Assembly (NCBI GenBank): GCA_017532355.1
Contig: JAFXJK010000017.1
Span: forward strand, 1 to 21,227
Reading direction: 5' to 3'
Length of the DNA: 21,227 nt
Origin: Oscillospiraceae bacterium
Lineage (GTDB): Bacteria > Bacillota_A > Clostridia > Oscillospirales > JAAYXM01
This document shows, piece after piece, positions 1 through 7,720 of this stretch; within the stretch, counting starts at the first letter, position 1, and every line of letters starts with the position of its first letter. Made by a program: the position numbers and the translations under genes. Below the pieces are notes generated by a model, which worked only from the letters and a program-made list of their open reading frames with translations, ran no database searches and was not told the DNA's origin.

Positions 1-123
1 AAGGAAACTGAAGACTTCCTCCTCTGGGCAGAGAAGTTCGGAGAAGAGAACAAGATTGATTTCGTAATCACAATCAGCGCTGATGACGCAAAGGCTTCCG
101 ACACAATCAAGAAGTTCTTCTAA
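1..123 (+). CDS. 3' end of an unidentified gene (partial)
   Basis: Frame 1 is open from the left edge to a TAA at 121-123 and gives the last 40 residues of a protein ending in DTIKKFF. The piece is mixed acidic/basic (KETEDFLLWAEKFGEENK) with a short hydrophobic strand (IDFVITISADD), which fits the end of an alpha/beta protein, but I do not recognise the family. That it is real is supported by the intrinsic terminator 12 bases after the stop. The start and most of the gene lie outside the window, so function cannot be assigned. Confidence 0.7.
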   Translation, partial: KETEDFLLWAEKFGEENKIDFVITISADDAKASDTIKKFF

Positions 124-135
124 ATTACAAAATGA

Positions 136-166
136 AAAGCTGTGGCTATGGCCACAGCTTTTTATA
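136..166. terminator. bidirectional intrinsic terminator
   Basis: An 11-bp perfect stem, AAAGCTGTGGC at 136-146 and its complement at 151-161, closes a TATG loop. T-rich sequence follows on the plus strand, and on the minus strand the stem ends in TTTT from the other arm. It sits between the convergent partial gene (stop 123) and the HAD phosphatase (stop 162) and can serve both. Confidence 0.85.
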
Positions 167-977
167 TGTTTTTTATGTACTCAAGAGCGTATGTAATGCC
201 AAGGTCATCGTTTGTTTTGGTGACAAAATCAGCGGTTTTCTTAACAACTTCTACTGCGTTTCCCATTGCAACGGAAAAACCTGCGGCACTTAGCATTTCG
301 ATGTCATTCGGGCTGTCACCGAAGGCGACAACTTCCGAAATCGGAATGCCCCAGTACTCCGCGAGGAATTTAAGCGCGTGACCTTTCGATATGTTCTCTC
401 GCATAACATCAATGAGGTCGTGGCCTGAGCATACAAAGGTGAGAGTGTTATCCGTTTTCCAGCGTGCTTCAAATTCGGGAATTTTTTCGATTTTATCGCA
501 AATAAGAAGCTTGTGGATGTTGGTAAAATTACATTCCTTCGGATACTCTTCGGCACTCTTTATCGGAACTCTGTACTTCTCCGGTATCGTTTTGTTGTAG
601 GAGAGATAGAAATCAATTCGCCTGCTTTTTGGCGCGTGATAAACATAGTCGGGTGTGTAGAAAAGATAGTCCGCGCCGTCATTGTCAAGGTCAGAAAGAA
701 GCCTTTTTGCGTCGCCGGGTCTCAGAAAATGCTCGCTTATAATCTCTCTGGTTGAAGGATTTATTATGACGCCACCGTTGCAGGTAATAACGGGGTCTGC
801 GATGCCGAGAGTCGCGACGTATTCTTTAATCTGAAGAACAGAACGTCCTGTCGCGATAACAATCTTAACACCCTCGGAGCTGAGTTTTCGGAGTGTGTTG
901 AGGTCTGTATCCGATATTTTGTTTTTTGATGTAAGCAGTGTTCCGTCAAGGTCAAAGACGGCACAGGAAATTTTCAT
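162..977 (-). CDS. Cof-type HAD-superfamily (HAD-IIB) phosphatase
   Basis: A 271-residue haloacid dehalogenase-fold hydrolase, expected to dephosphorylate small cytosolic phosphometabolites (sugar phosphates, nucleotides, flavin or pyridoxal phosphates). The HAD signatures are all visible: motif I with nucleophile Asp9 and acid Asp11 (FDLDGTLL), motif II Thr43 in IATGR, motif III Lys198 in ISKGHAL, and the Mg-binding motif IV GDSPNDIEML from residue 220. The ~110-residue segment between motifs II and III is the C2 cap of the IIB/Cof class. Length is normal. A GGAG lies about 8 bases before the ATG. It is the last gene of the minus-strand block, 60 bases after the ArsC-like gene and separated from it by a hairpin. 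The family is promiscuous, so the substrate cannot be read from sequence. Confidence 0.9.
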   Translation of the reverse strand: MKISCAVFDLDGTLLTSKNKISDTDLNTLRKLSSEGVKIVIATGRSVLQIKEYVATLGIADPVITCNGGVIINPSTREIISEHFLRPGDAKRLLSDLDNDGADYLFYTPDYVYHAPKSRRIDFYLSYNKTIPEKYRVPIKSAEEYPKECNFTNIHKLLICDKIEKIPEFEARWKTDNTLTFVCSGHDLIDVMRENISKGHALKFLAEYWGIPISEVVAFGDSPNDIEMLSAAGFSVAMGNAVEVVKKTADFVTKTNDDLGITYALEYIKNI

Positions 978-1002
978 TATACATTCTCCGTTTTTAAATT
1001 TT

Positions 1003-1038
1003 CAGCAACCAGCCAATACGGCTGATTGCTGTATTTTT
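1003..1038. terminator. hairpin between the ArsC-like gene and the HAD gene
   Basis: A 12-bp stem with one G:T wobble pairs CAGCAACCAGCC (1003-1014) with GGCTGATTGCTG (1020-1031) around a 5-base loop. On the plus strand it is followed by TATTTTTTATT, a classic terminator tail. In the direction of the local genes (minus) the tail is only AAAATTT. It may weaken read-through into the HAD gene, stop antisense transcription, or be an mRNA end-stabilising hairpin. Confidence 0.5.
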
Positions 1039-1376
1039 TATTCCCAATTCTTCCACACATCGGGGCAATACCCGATTGTTATTTCTCTGCCGTTTCTTAC
1101 AATCGGAGTAGAAATAAGGGCAGGGTTTTCCATAAGCTTTTCGGCCTTTGCAGAATCGCCTGCGAGGTACTCAATAAAGCTTTCGTTATACCCCTTTGCC
1201 TTTTTGTTTATCATCGCTTCAAGTCCTGCTTTGCTCTTTACAAGCTCAAACTCCTTGGGGGAGAGACCGTAGCGGGGAAGGTCAATAGACTGAAACTTTA
1301 TTCTGCGCTCCTTGAAGTAGCGTTCTGCCTTTTTTGTGTCAAAGCAAGACTTTGCTCCGTAAATCTGAATGTTCAT
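1038..1376 (-). CDS. ArsC/Spx/YffB-family thioredoxin-fold protein
   Basis: A 112-residue ArsC-family protein, annotated in Clostridia as 'arsenate reductase family'. The N-terminus MNIQIYGAKSCFDTKKAERYF holds the family active-site cysteine, Cys11, followed by DTKK. This resembles the YffB-type CDTxKKA motif more than the CxxC redox switch of Spx, and no second nearby Cys exists. The C-terminal TPIVRNG is the cis-Pro loop region of the fold. True arsenate reductase activity is doubtful: the family is heterogeneous and no ars genes are nearby. Its start overlaps the clpE-like stop in ATGA, so translation is coupled to the unfoldase gene. A thiol/disulfide or glutaredoxin-like stress role is inferred from that context only. 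Confidence 0.85.
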   Translation of the reverse strand: MNIQIYGAKSCFDTKKAERYFKERRIKFQSIDLPRYGLSPKEFELVKSKAGLEAMINKKAKGYNESFIEYLAGDSAKAEKLMENPALISTPIVRNGREITIGYCPDVWKNWE

Positions 1377-3676
1377 TCTGCAATCCTCACGTCTAAAGCA
1401 TTGTCTTTGACGGTGACATTAATCTTCTTCACTGTCTTTTCGTAGTTCTCAATTATGAGGTTTGCGATAACGTCCTCAAGCTCCTTCTGAATGACGCGTC
1501 GAAGATTTCTTGCACCGTATTTTTCGGAATAAGACTTCTCTGTGAGATAATCGACGAGAGAGTCGTCAAACTCAAGTGTCATCTGCTTTTCTGCAAGAGA
1601 AGCAGTAAGGTCAGAAAGCATAATTTTTGCAATCGCCTTGAAGTTTTCTCTCGTGAGGGAATTGAACGCAACTATCTCATCGATTCGGTTGATGAACTCG
1701 GGGCGGAGAAAGTCGGAAAGCGCCTTCATAACGCGTTCGCGATTTTGCTCAGTTGCGGTTTCGGCAAAGCCGACAGTGCCTGATTTGTACTGGCTTCCTG
1801 CATTTGAGGTCATAACTATAACTGCGTTTTCAAAGTTGACCTCACGACCCTGCGCATCTGTGATGCGTCCGTCATCAAGAATCTGGAGAAGAATGTTGAG
1901 AACGTCGGGGTGGGCCTTTTCAATCTCGTCAAAAAGAACAACAGAATACGGCTTTCTGCGGATTTTTTCTGTAAGCTGACCTGCCTCGTCATAGCCGACG
2001 TATCCGGGAGGTGCGCCGATGAGTTTCGAAACGGCGTGTTTTTCCATGAATTCTGACATATCAAGACGAATAAGTGATTCAGGAGAGTTGAAGAGGTCTG
2101 CTGCAAGGCATTTCACAAGCTCGGTCTTGCCGACACCTGTTGAGCCTGTGAACAGGAAAGAAACAGGCTTTCTCTTCGGAGAAATTCCAACACGGTTACG
2201 CTTTATAGCGGCGGCTACCGCAGCTACTGCCTCGTCCTGGCCGACAATTCTCTTCTTGAGTCTTGCCTCAAGCTCGGAGAGCTTTCGGAATTCCGTCTCG
2301 CGTATAGCAGAGGCAGGAATCTTCGTCCAGAGCTCGATTACCTTTGCAAGGTGCTCGTCGGTGAGTTCGGGCGTGCCTTCTGTATCAAGAGCTGATTTGC
2401 GGTCAAGGAGCTTGCATTCGTCGCTCTTTAGAAGTGCAAGACGCTCGAATGCGTTTTCTGACGTATCTCCCGTGAGGGAATCACGCTCTTCTTCGATTTT
2501 GCGAAGCTTCGTATCAATCTCTGCACGCTCTGCGATAACCATACTTGTGAGGTTTAAATCAGAGCAAGCTTCGTCGATAAGGTCAATTGCTTTGTCAGGG
2601 AGATAGCGGTCGGTAATATATCTTTCCGAGAGAATAACTGCAAGGCGAGCGATGTCGTCGCTGATTTTAACGCCGTGATATTCTTCGTAGTAGTGTGCGA
2701 TGCCACGGATGATATCAACCGTTTCGTCAATCGACGGCTCGTTTACGATAACCGTCTGGAAGCGGCGCTCAAGTGCGCTGTCCTTTTCAATGTGCTTTCT
2801 GTATTCGGTAAAGGTCGTCGCGCCGATAACCTGAATTTCACCGCGTGAAAGGGCAGGCTTTAAGATGTTTGCGGCATTCATAGAGCCTTCTGCGTCGCCT
2901 GCACCGACGAGATTGTGTACCTCGTCAATGACGAGGATAACGTTGCCTTTTTTCTTGATGTCTTCAATAAGACCTTTCATTCGGCTCTCAAACTGGCCGC
3001 GGAACTGCGTTCCGGCAACGAGAGAGGTAAGGTCGAGAAGGAAGATTTCCTTGTCGCGGAGCTTGTGGGGAACGTTTCCCTCAAAGGTTCTTATAGCAAG
3101 ACCCTCTGCGATTGCGGTCTTACCGACGCCGGGCTCACCGATAAGGCAAGGGTTGTTCTTCTGACGACGGTTTAAAATCTGGATAACGCGCTCAATTTCC
3201 TGCTCTCTTCCGACGATGCGGTCAAGAGCACCGCTTTTGGCGCGCTCGGTGAGCGAAATGCAGAAGTTGTCAAGATGCTTGAACTTCTGTTTCTTTTCTC
3301 CTTTTGCAGGCTCTGACGCCTTTTGGGCACCATCGTCTGACGGTGCGCCTGCCTGTGGCGGCATACTGCCGAAGAGCTTGTTAAGAAAGGGGAAAGTAGC
3401 AGTCTTTCCGTCAGCATCCTCACCGTCGTCTTCACCGTCAAGCATAGGAAGATCCTCTCCGCCTTCAGAGAGCATTCCCATCATCTCGTTGGTCATCGCG
3501 TCAAGCTCCTCGTCGGAGATTCCGAGTTTTGTCATGAGGTCATCAACGGGCTTGATGCCAAGCTCTTTTGCACACTTGAGGCAAAGACCTTCGCTGACGG
3601 AGTTCTCGCCCTCCATTTTCGTGACAAAGATTACAGCAATATTCTTATTACATCTGCTGCATAAAGTAGGTTGCAT
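1373..3676 (-). CDS. clpE: ClpE-like AAA+ unfoldase with N-terminal zinc-finger domain
   Basis: A 767-residue HSP100 ATPase expected to unfold proteins and feed them to ClpP. Residues 1-40 form a McsA/ClpE-type zinc finger with Cys6-x2-Cys9 and Cys32-x2-Cys35. They replace the double Clp-N domain of ClpC. An acidic, low-complexity linker (about 60-130) follows. AAA1 has Walker A GEPGVGKT (180-187) and Walker B VILVIDE (246-252). A short, charged coiled segment (about 385-430), perhaps a degenerate UVR or half-size M domain, precedes AAA2, with Walker A GSTGVGKT (511-518), pore loop GYVGY (558-562), Walker B VVLFDE (579-584) and RIDEIV. The VGF at 635-637 is in the place of the ClpP-docking tripeptide. 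It is longer than Bacillus ClpE (about 700) because of the linker. An AAGGA lies about 14 bases before the ATG, and pgsA ends 38 bases upstream. I see no CtsR operator there. Confidence 0.88.
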   Translation of the reverse strand: MQPTLCSRCNKNIAVIFVTKMEGENSVSEGLCLKCAKELGIKPVDDLMTKLGISDEELDAMTNEMMGMLSEGGEDLPMLDGEDDGEDADGKTATFPFLNKLFGSMPPQAGAPSDDGAQKASEPAKGEKKQKFKHLDNFCISLTERAKSGALDRIVGREQEIERVIQILNRRQKNNPCLIGEPGVGKTAIAEGLAIRTFEGNVPHKLRDKEIFLLDLTSLVAGTQFRGQFESRMKGLIEDIKKKGNVILVIDEVHNLVGAGDAEGSMNAANILKPALSRGEIQVIGATTFTEYRKHIEKDSALERRFQTVIVNEPSIDETVDIIRGIAHYYEEYHGVKISDDIARLAVILSERYITDRYLPDKAIDLIDEACSDLNLTSMVIAERAEIDTKLRKIEEERDSLTGDTSENAFERLALLKSDECKLLDRKSALDTEGTPELTDEHLAKVIELWTKIPASAIRETEFRKLSELEARLKKRIVGQDEAVAAVAAAIKRNRVGISPKRKPVSFLFTGSTGVGKTELVKCLAADLFNSPESLIRLDMSEFMEKHAVSKLIGAPPGYVGYDEAGQLTEKIRRKPYSVVLFDEIEKAHPDVLNILLQILDDGRITDAQGREVNFENAVIVMTSNAGSQYKSGTVGFAETATEQNRERVMKALSDFLRPEFINRIDEIVAFNSLTRENFKAIAKIMLSDLTASLAEKQMTLEFDDSLVDYLTEKSYSEKYGARNLRRVIQKELEDVIANLIIENYEKTVKKINVTVKDNALDVRIAE

Positions 3677-3714
3677 AGTATAGTACCAATCCTTTTTATA
3701 TAGTAAATATCAAT

Positions 3715-4269
3715 TTATTTTTCAGTCGAAGTTTTTTCGTGTGTTTTTCTGTATTTACAGTATTGATAAAGATAGCTGAAGAATGCTGTGAAAGAGAGAA
3801 CGATTGCCGTAATCGCAAAGATGGTTTTGCATATCGGCGGAATAAGTCCTTCGAACATAAGAAGCGCACAGCCGCCGATTACAAGAAAAACAGTTGCGAG
3901 CTTTCCGAGGATATTTGACTGGAAAACTGCAGACATATCGTGATACAGCTTGACGCCGCCGATTATAAGAAGAGCGTCCTTGGCAAAAAGAAGAGCGATT
4001 GTCCACCATGGGATAAGACCGATTGAAGTGATGCACACAAAGACAGTAATAGTCATCATTTTATCGGCAAGAGGGTCAAGAACTTTGCCGAGCTTTGTAA
4101 TCAAGTCAAACTTTCTTGCGATTATGCCGTCAAGAACGTCTGTGATTCCTGCAAGGGCATACACACACGCGGCAATCGGGTGTGCATATTCGTGCCCCGA
4201 AAAGAATACGGCGATAAAGACGGGAACAAGGCACATTCTGAATATTGAGAGTATGTTTGGTAAATTCAT
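3715..4269 (-). CDS. pgsA: CDP-diacylglycerol--glycerol-3-phosphate 3-phosphatidyltransferase
   Basis: A 184-residue integral membrane enzyme that makes phosphatidylglycerol phosphate from CDP-diacylglycerol and glycerol 3-phosphate, the committed step to phosphatidylglycerol and cardiolipin. The complete CDP-alcohol phosphatidyltransferase signature DGx2ARx8Gx3Dx3D is present: D47 G48, A51 R52, G61, D65 and D69, with the preceding Asp44. The N-terminus MNLPNILSIFRM is typical of PgsA, and about five further hydrophobic segments follow. Length is normal for Gram-positive PgsA. An AGGAAG lies about 10 bases before the ATG. It starts 35 bases after the CvpA-like gene in the minus-strand block. 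A related phosphatidyltransferase of another specificity is possible but less likely given the N-terminus. Confidence 0.92.
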   Translation of the reverse strand: MNLPNILSIFRMCLVPVFIAVFFSGHEYAHPIAACVYALAGITDVLDGIIARKFDLITKLGKVLDPLADKMMTITVFVCITSIGLIPWWTIALLFAKDALLIIGGVKLYHDMSAVFQSNILGKLATVFLVIGGCALLMFEGLIPPICKTIFAITAIVLSFTAFFSYLYQYCKYRKTHEKTSTEK

Positions 4270-4304
4270 GATATTTCAACTTCCTGACATATAGATGTTT
4301 TACT

Positions 4305-4967
4305 TTAGATTAATGGAAAAAACGAACATAAGAACTTGAGAACAACCGTTTCCTCAAGGATTTCGCCGGTGAGGAACGTGCCGGTTTTGGTAAGTATCAA
4401 TGAAAGTATGATAACAATAAGATAACCCAAAATAAGTCCTAAAATAAGTCCCAGCAACTTGTTTATGAAATTCAGTCCGGGAATTTTTGCTGCGAGATTT
4501 ACGATTTTCAGAAGCAGTGAGATAACGAGCAGCAAAATCAGGAAAAATATGACAAAAAGTATGGTTCTTGTGAGTTTGTATGCGATGTTGTGGGTCAAAG
4601 CCTTGAGCGGTTCGGTAAAGCTCTGCGTAAGAACTTTCGAAATCTCTCCCGTCGCGTCGGTGACTATGCTTTCGGGAATTCCGAGTTTTTTAAAGAATTC
4701 GGAGTATTCACCCGGGCTTTGCGGTGCAGGTTCTGAGTCGGTTTCAATATTTTCTTCAACCCTGCTTGTAAGGTGGGGGACGACGTACTTTTCCGAAACT
4801 ACAGGCGCTGCGATGTCGGCAAAGTAGGATGCCAGAGAAAACGAGAGTGCCACGGCGATAATCCATGAAAGAGTTTTTATAAAACCGCGTCTCCTGCCGA
4901 TAAGGGCTGAGACAAGAACAATTGCAACAGCCACGATATCAACAATTATTGCATTTGGTATATTCAT
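4305..4967 (-). CDS. CvpA-family membrane protein
   Basis: A 220-residue protein with four predicted membrane segments. The N-terminal pair (NAIIVDIVAVAIVLVSALIG, then RRRGFIKTLSWIIAVALSF) shows the small-residue helix followed by RRGF that marks the CvpA/colicin V production family, and two strongly hydrophobic helices follow a hydrophilic loop rich in Glu, Ser and Pro (about 70-130). The loop is longer than in E. coli CvpA. Bacillota homologues are of uncertain function, with links to cell envelope maintenance. I choose the ATG at 4967 because AGGAGG (4975-4980) is 7 bases before it; a GTG three bases earlier at 4970 would be too close. It follows the DUF5711 gene by 11 bases. Confidence 0.8.
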   Translation of the reverse strand: MNIPNAIIVDIVAVAIVLVSALIGRRRGFIKTLSWIIAVALSFSLASYFADIAAPVVSEKYVVPHLTSRVEENIETDSEPAPQSPGEYSEFFKKLGIPESIVTDATGEISKVLTQSFTEPLKALTHNIAYKLTRTILFVIFFLILLLVISLLLKIVNLAAKIPGLNFINKLLGLILGLILGYLIVIILSLILTKTGTFLTGEILEETVVLKFLCSFFPLI

Positions 4968-4978
4968 CACAAAACCTC

Positions 4979-6121
4979 CTATTTTACATAGAGAGTCGCG
5001 AAGTTTTCACCTATTGAAAGGACAGAGCCGTCAGGCTTGACGATGCACCTTGAAATGTCTGCCGTTATCGGGAACTCGCTGTGAAGTGTAAGGTCGTTTT
5101 TGTACACGGCACACTTATCAGAAAACTGGATCGCGGTATAATTACCTGCGCTGGAAATTGAGTAAATATCTTCGTCAAAATCAAGACTGCCGCTCTCGGT
5201 GCCGTCGCTTTCAATGAAAACAACCCGGGTATTTCCGCCATTTTCATAATTGTCAAGAAGGATGGCGGTGTGCTTCTTATAAGCCTCCGAGTAAGCCTTG
5301 AGAGAAAGACCGTTGTAGGATATCTCGGAGAGTGTGCTGCCGTTGCTATCAAACAGAAGCGTGCGATCGTCACAGACAACGAGGATTTTCTTGTCGGACT
5401 GGAAAGAGACGCGAAGCGGAACGGAATTTCCAAGACTTATTTCAGAATAAAAACCTTCGCTGTTTGTGCGGCAAAGAGAGAGCGTGCTTTGGAAAGCACC
5501 GTTTTCGGTGCCGTAGGTAAGGATTGCTCCCGTTTTTGCATTGGGCGAGAGTGCCGCGTCTAATATGTATTTTTCAGATGAGTAAAATTTATAAATCGGC
5601 TTGAAATTCGCGTTGTAAAAGGTTACAAGATTTTTTGCGTCTTCTGCATCGGTTACAATTGAAAAATGTCCAGCAGCATTCATGTTTGCATTGATGATTC
5701 GGGTTTCAAGCTGTTCGGAATAGAGAATTTTCTTTCGGTTTCCGACGTAGAAATTGAGTCCGCCGAGGTCGTACGCGAGAAAGCGCACACCTTCTGCGGA
5801 AAGTGCAGGGTTTCTGAGAAGTACGGGAGAGGAGACGACACTCTTTCCCGAAAGCTTATACAACGTTACGTTGTCAGGGGAGACAACGCAGAGTTTGTCT
5901 GAAATGAGGTCAAAACGGTTGAAATTGTCGGCGTCAAAGTTGATGGTAACCTCGGTCGCGTCTGCGCGGACACCGTTGAATATCCAGTAGGAAAGGCGGC
6001 GTAAGGAGCCTGTGCTCCAACGGTTGTTGAAGAACAGGATTGTACAGACAAAAAGAAGTATCGTTATGAAAATTGCAAAACGTCCGGAAAGACGCTTTTT
6101 ATCTTTTTTCTTGTCTGCCAT
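4979..6121 (-). CDS. DUF5711-family protein, membrane-anchored, beta-propeller-like
   Basis: A 380-residue protein with a basic N-terminus (MADKKKDKKRLSGR), one membrane segment (about residues 13-32) and a long outside domain made of repeated short beta strands such as FDLISDKLCVVSPDNVTLYKL and ALSPNAKTGAILTYG. The repetition suggests a WD40- or YVTN-like beta-propeller. I recall this architecture as DUF5711, a clostridial family of unknown function. Topology would place the domain outside the membrane, with no lipobox seen. AGGAGG lies 9 bases before the ATG. It is sandwiched between truA (13 bases) and cvpA (11 bases), suggesting co-expression with envelope genes. The family name is from memory and the fold is inferred from strand pattern. 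Confidence 0.72.
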   Translation of the reverse strand: MADKKKDKKRLSGRFAIFITILLFVCTILFFNNRWSTGSLRRLSYWIFNGVRADATEVTINFDADNFNRFDLISDKLCVVSPDNVTLYKLSGKSVVSSPVLLRNPALSAEGVRFLAYDLGGLNFYVGNRKKILYSEQLETRIINANMNAAGHFSIVTDAEDAKNLVTFYNANFKPIYKFYSSEKYILDAALSPNAKTGAILTYGTENGAFQSTLSLCRTNSEGFYSEISLGNSVPLRVSFQSDKKILVVCDDRTLLFDSNGSTLSEISYNGLSLKAYSEAYKKHTAILLDNYENGGNTRVVFIESDGTESGSLDFDEDIYSISSAGNYTAIQFSDKCAVYKNDLTLHSEFPITADISRCIVKPDGSVLSIGENFATLYVK

Positions 6122-6134
6122 TTAAACTTCCTCC

Positions 6135-6899
6135 TTAATCGGTAATAAGCCCGAATTGCTCGGGGTAGATAACGTTTGTCATATAAAGACCGTGTGCAGG
6201 CGCAGTTGCGCCGGCTCGCTGGCGGTCACACGAGAGAAGGATATCTGAAATCTCATCCGCTCCGATTTTCTTTGCAGAAACATCAAGAAGCGTTCCGACT
6301 ATAGCTCTCGCCATATTATAGAGAAAGCCGTTTGCTGAAATTCTTATTGCGATGAGATTGTCATGCGTCTCAACTTCGCACTCGTAAATCGTGCGTACTG
6401 TCGATTTTACCGGAGTGCCGAGACTCCGAACTGCGGAAAAATCGTGCGTTCCGACAAAATGACTTGCCGCACGCTTCATAAGCTCTGTATCAAGCGGCAG
6501 GCGAGTGTGCAGAACGCGGCCGTCCAGAAACGGGTCGCGGACCGGAGCTGAGTAGATATAGTAAGTATATTCCTTTTTTTCGCAGGAATGAACGGGGTGG
6601 AAATCTTCCGACACCTCAAACGCGCGTCTTACTGAAATATCATTCGGAAGATATGCGTTTGCGCCGAGCGGGATTTTTTCTGTCGGGATTTGCGAGGTTG
6701 TACGGAGCGAGGCAAAGTAGTTCTTCGCGTGAACTCCTGCGTCCGTACGTCCGCAACCGACAACCTTTATCTCTTCGTTGAAAAGAGAGGAGAGTGCGGC
6801 ATTGAGCGTGTCCTGAATGCTTTTTCCATTTGCCTGGCTCTGCCAGCCGTGGTAATTTCTCCCGTCATAAGAGAGGAGCAAAGCAATTGTTCTCATCAT
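6135..6899 (-). CDS. truA: tRNA pseudouridine(38-40) synthase TruA
   Basis: A 254-residue enzyme that isomerises uridines 38-40 in the anticodon arm of many tRNAs. Catalytic Asp53 is in the conserved GCGRTDAGVHA, and the N-terminal IALLLSYDGRNYHGWQSQ and C-terminal FLYNMARAIVGTLL blocks are family hallmarks. The frame is open further upstream (to 7046), but that would run deep into ecfT and give an unlikely basic leader. I place the start at the ATG at 6899, with a second ATG directly after it at 6896. The first ATG overlaps the ecfT stop as ATGA, and GCAGGTG lies upstream. The ecfA1-ecfA2-ecfT-truA order matches Bacillus and many Bacillota. Confidence 0.95.
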   Translation of the reverse strand: MMRTIALLLSYDGRNYHGWQSQANGKSIQDTLNAALSSLFNEEIKVVGCGRTDAGVHAKNYFASLRTTSQIPTEKIPLGANAYLPNDISVRRAFEVSEDFHPVHSCEKKEYTYYIYSAPVRDPFLDGRVLHTRLPLDTELMKRAASHFVGTHDFSAVRSLGTPVKSTVRTIYECEVETHDNLIAIRISANGFLYNMARAIVGTLLDVSAKKIGADEISDILLSCDRQRAGATAPAHGLYMTNVIYPEQFGLITD

Positions 6900-7720
6900 A
6901 TCAGTACACCTGCTTTGAGTGTATGTGAGAGAAAAATGGATAATGCAAAAACAATAACACAAACGAGAGTTGTAAGATAATCGCGCTTTGCAAGCTTTAG
7001 TTGCCTGAGACTTGTTCTGCCGTCGCCGCCGCGGTAGCAGCGGCACTCCATAGCGAGGGCGAGGTCGTCAGCACGCCTGAAAGCGTTGATGAAAAGCGGA
7101 ATGAGAACGGGGATGAGTGCTTTTGCACGCTTGATGATGCCGCCTGTATCAAATGCTGCACCACGTGACTTTTGCGCAGACATTATCTTGTCTGTCTCGT
7201 CAATAAGCGTCGGTATAAAACGAAGTGCAATAGACATCATCATCGAAAGCTCGTGAACGGGGAACTTGATTTTCTTAAGTGGAGAAAGAAGCGACTCAAG
7301 ACCGTCGGTGAGCATAATCGGAGACGTGGTGTAGGAAAGCATAACGAAAGTTCCTGCAACGAGAAGAATGATTCTGACAACCATAAACAGAGCTGTGTAA
7401 ATACCTCCCGTTGTGATAACTACCGGACCAAAGGAGAGAAGAGTCTTTCCCTCTGAAGTGTAGAAAATATTGAGAATCGATGTAAAGAGAAGAAGAATAA
7501 AGATAGGTTTAAGACTCTTTAAGATGAGCTTTATGTTTATTTTCGTTATGACAATTACAGAGATTAGGAAAAGCGTCATTATTGCGTAAGGGATAATGCC
7601 TCGGCAAAGAAAAAGCGAGACGATGAATGCAATCGTGAGAAGAAGCTTGACCCTTGGGTCGAGCTTGTGGACGAGACTGTTTCCCGGGAAATACTGACCA
7701 AGGGAGATATCTTTAATCAT
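6896..7720 (-). CDS. ecfT: ECF transporter transmembrane protein EcfT
   Basis: A 274-residue membrane subunit that couples the EcfA ATPases to interchangeable substrate-binding S-components in energy-coupling factor importers for vitamins and metals. It has the hallmark N-terminus MIKDISLGQYFPGNSLVHKLDP, about six membrane helices, and the two cytosolic coupling motifs in Ala-Arg-Gly style: SAQKSRG (181-187) and ECRCYRGG (225-232). The frame extends seven codons upstream, but AGGTGAG sits just before the ATG at 7720, so I start there. That start lies inside ecfA2 (8-base overlap), which implies translational coupling. No S-component gene is present in the window, as expected for a group II housekeeping module serving several S-components encoded elsewhere. 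Confidence 0.95.
   Translation of the reverse strand: MIKDISLGQYFPGNSLVHKLDPRVKLLLTIAFIVSLFLCRGIIPYAIMTLFLISVIVITKINIKLILKSLKPIFILLLFTSILNIFYTSEGKTLLSFGPVVITTGGIYTALFMVVRIILLVAGTFVMLSYTTSPIMLTDGLESLLSPLKKIKFPVHELSMMMSIALRFIPTLIDETDKIMSAQKSRGAAFDTGGIIKRAKALIPVLIPLFINAFRRADDLALAMECRCYRGGDGRTSLRQLKLAKRDYLTTLVCVIVFALSIFLSHTLKAGVLI

Noticed and set aside
1038..1376. Arsenic resistance gene
   Set aside because: The ArsC fold and Cys11 are present, but no arsR, arsB or acr3 lies nearby and the active-site wording is closer to YffB-like proteins; I keep only the fold-level name.
2019..2606. 195-codon open frame on the plus strand
   Set aside because: It is antisense to the conserved ClpE-like gene and its Ser/Arg-rich translation is typical of an antisense shadow.
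6900..7046. Extended N-terminus for TruA
   Set aside because: The extra 49 residues are translated from inside ecfT, are basic and cysteine-rich, and do not belong to TruA; the ATGATG at the ecfT stop is the natural start.
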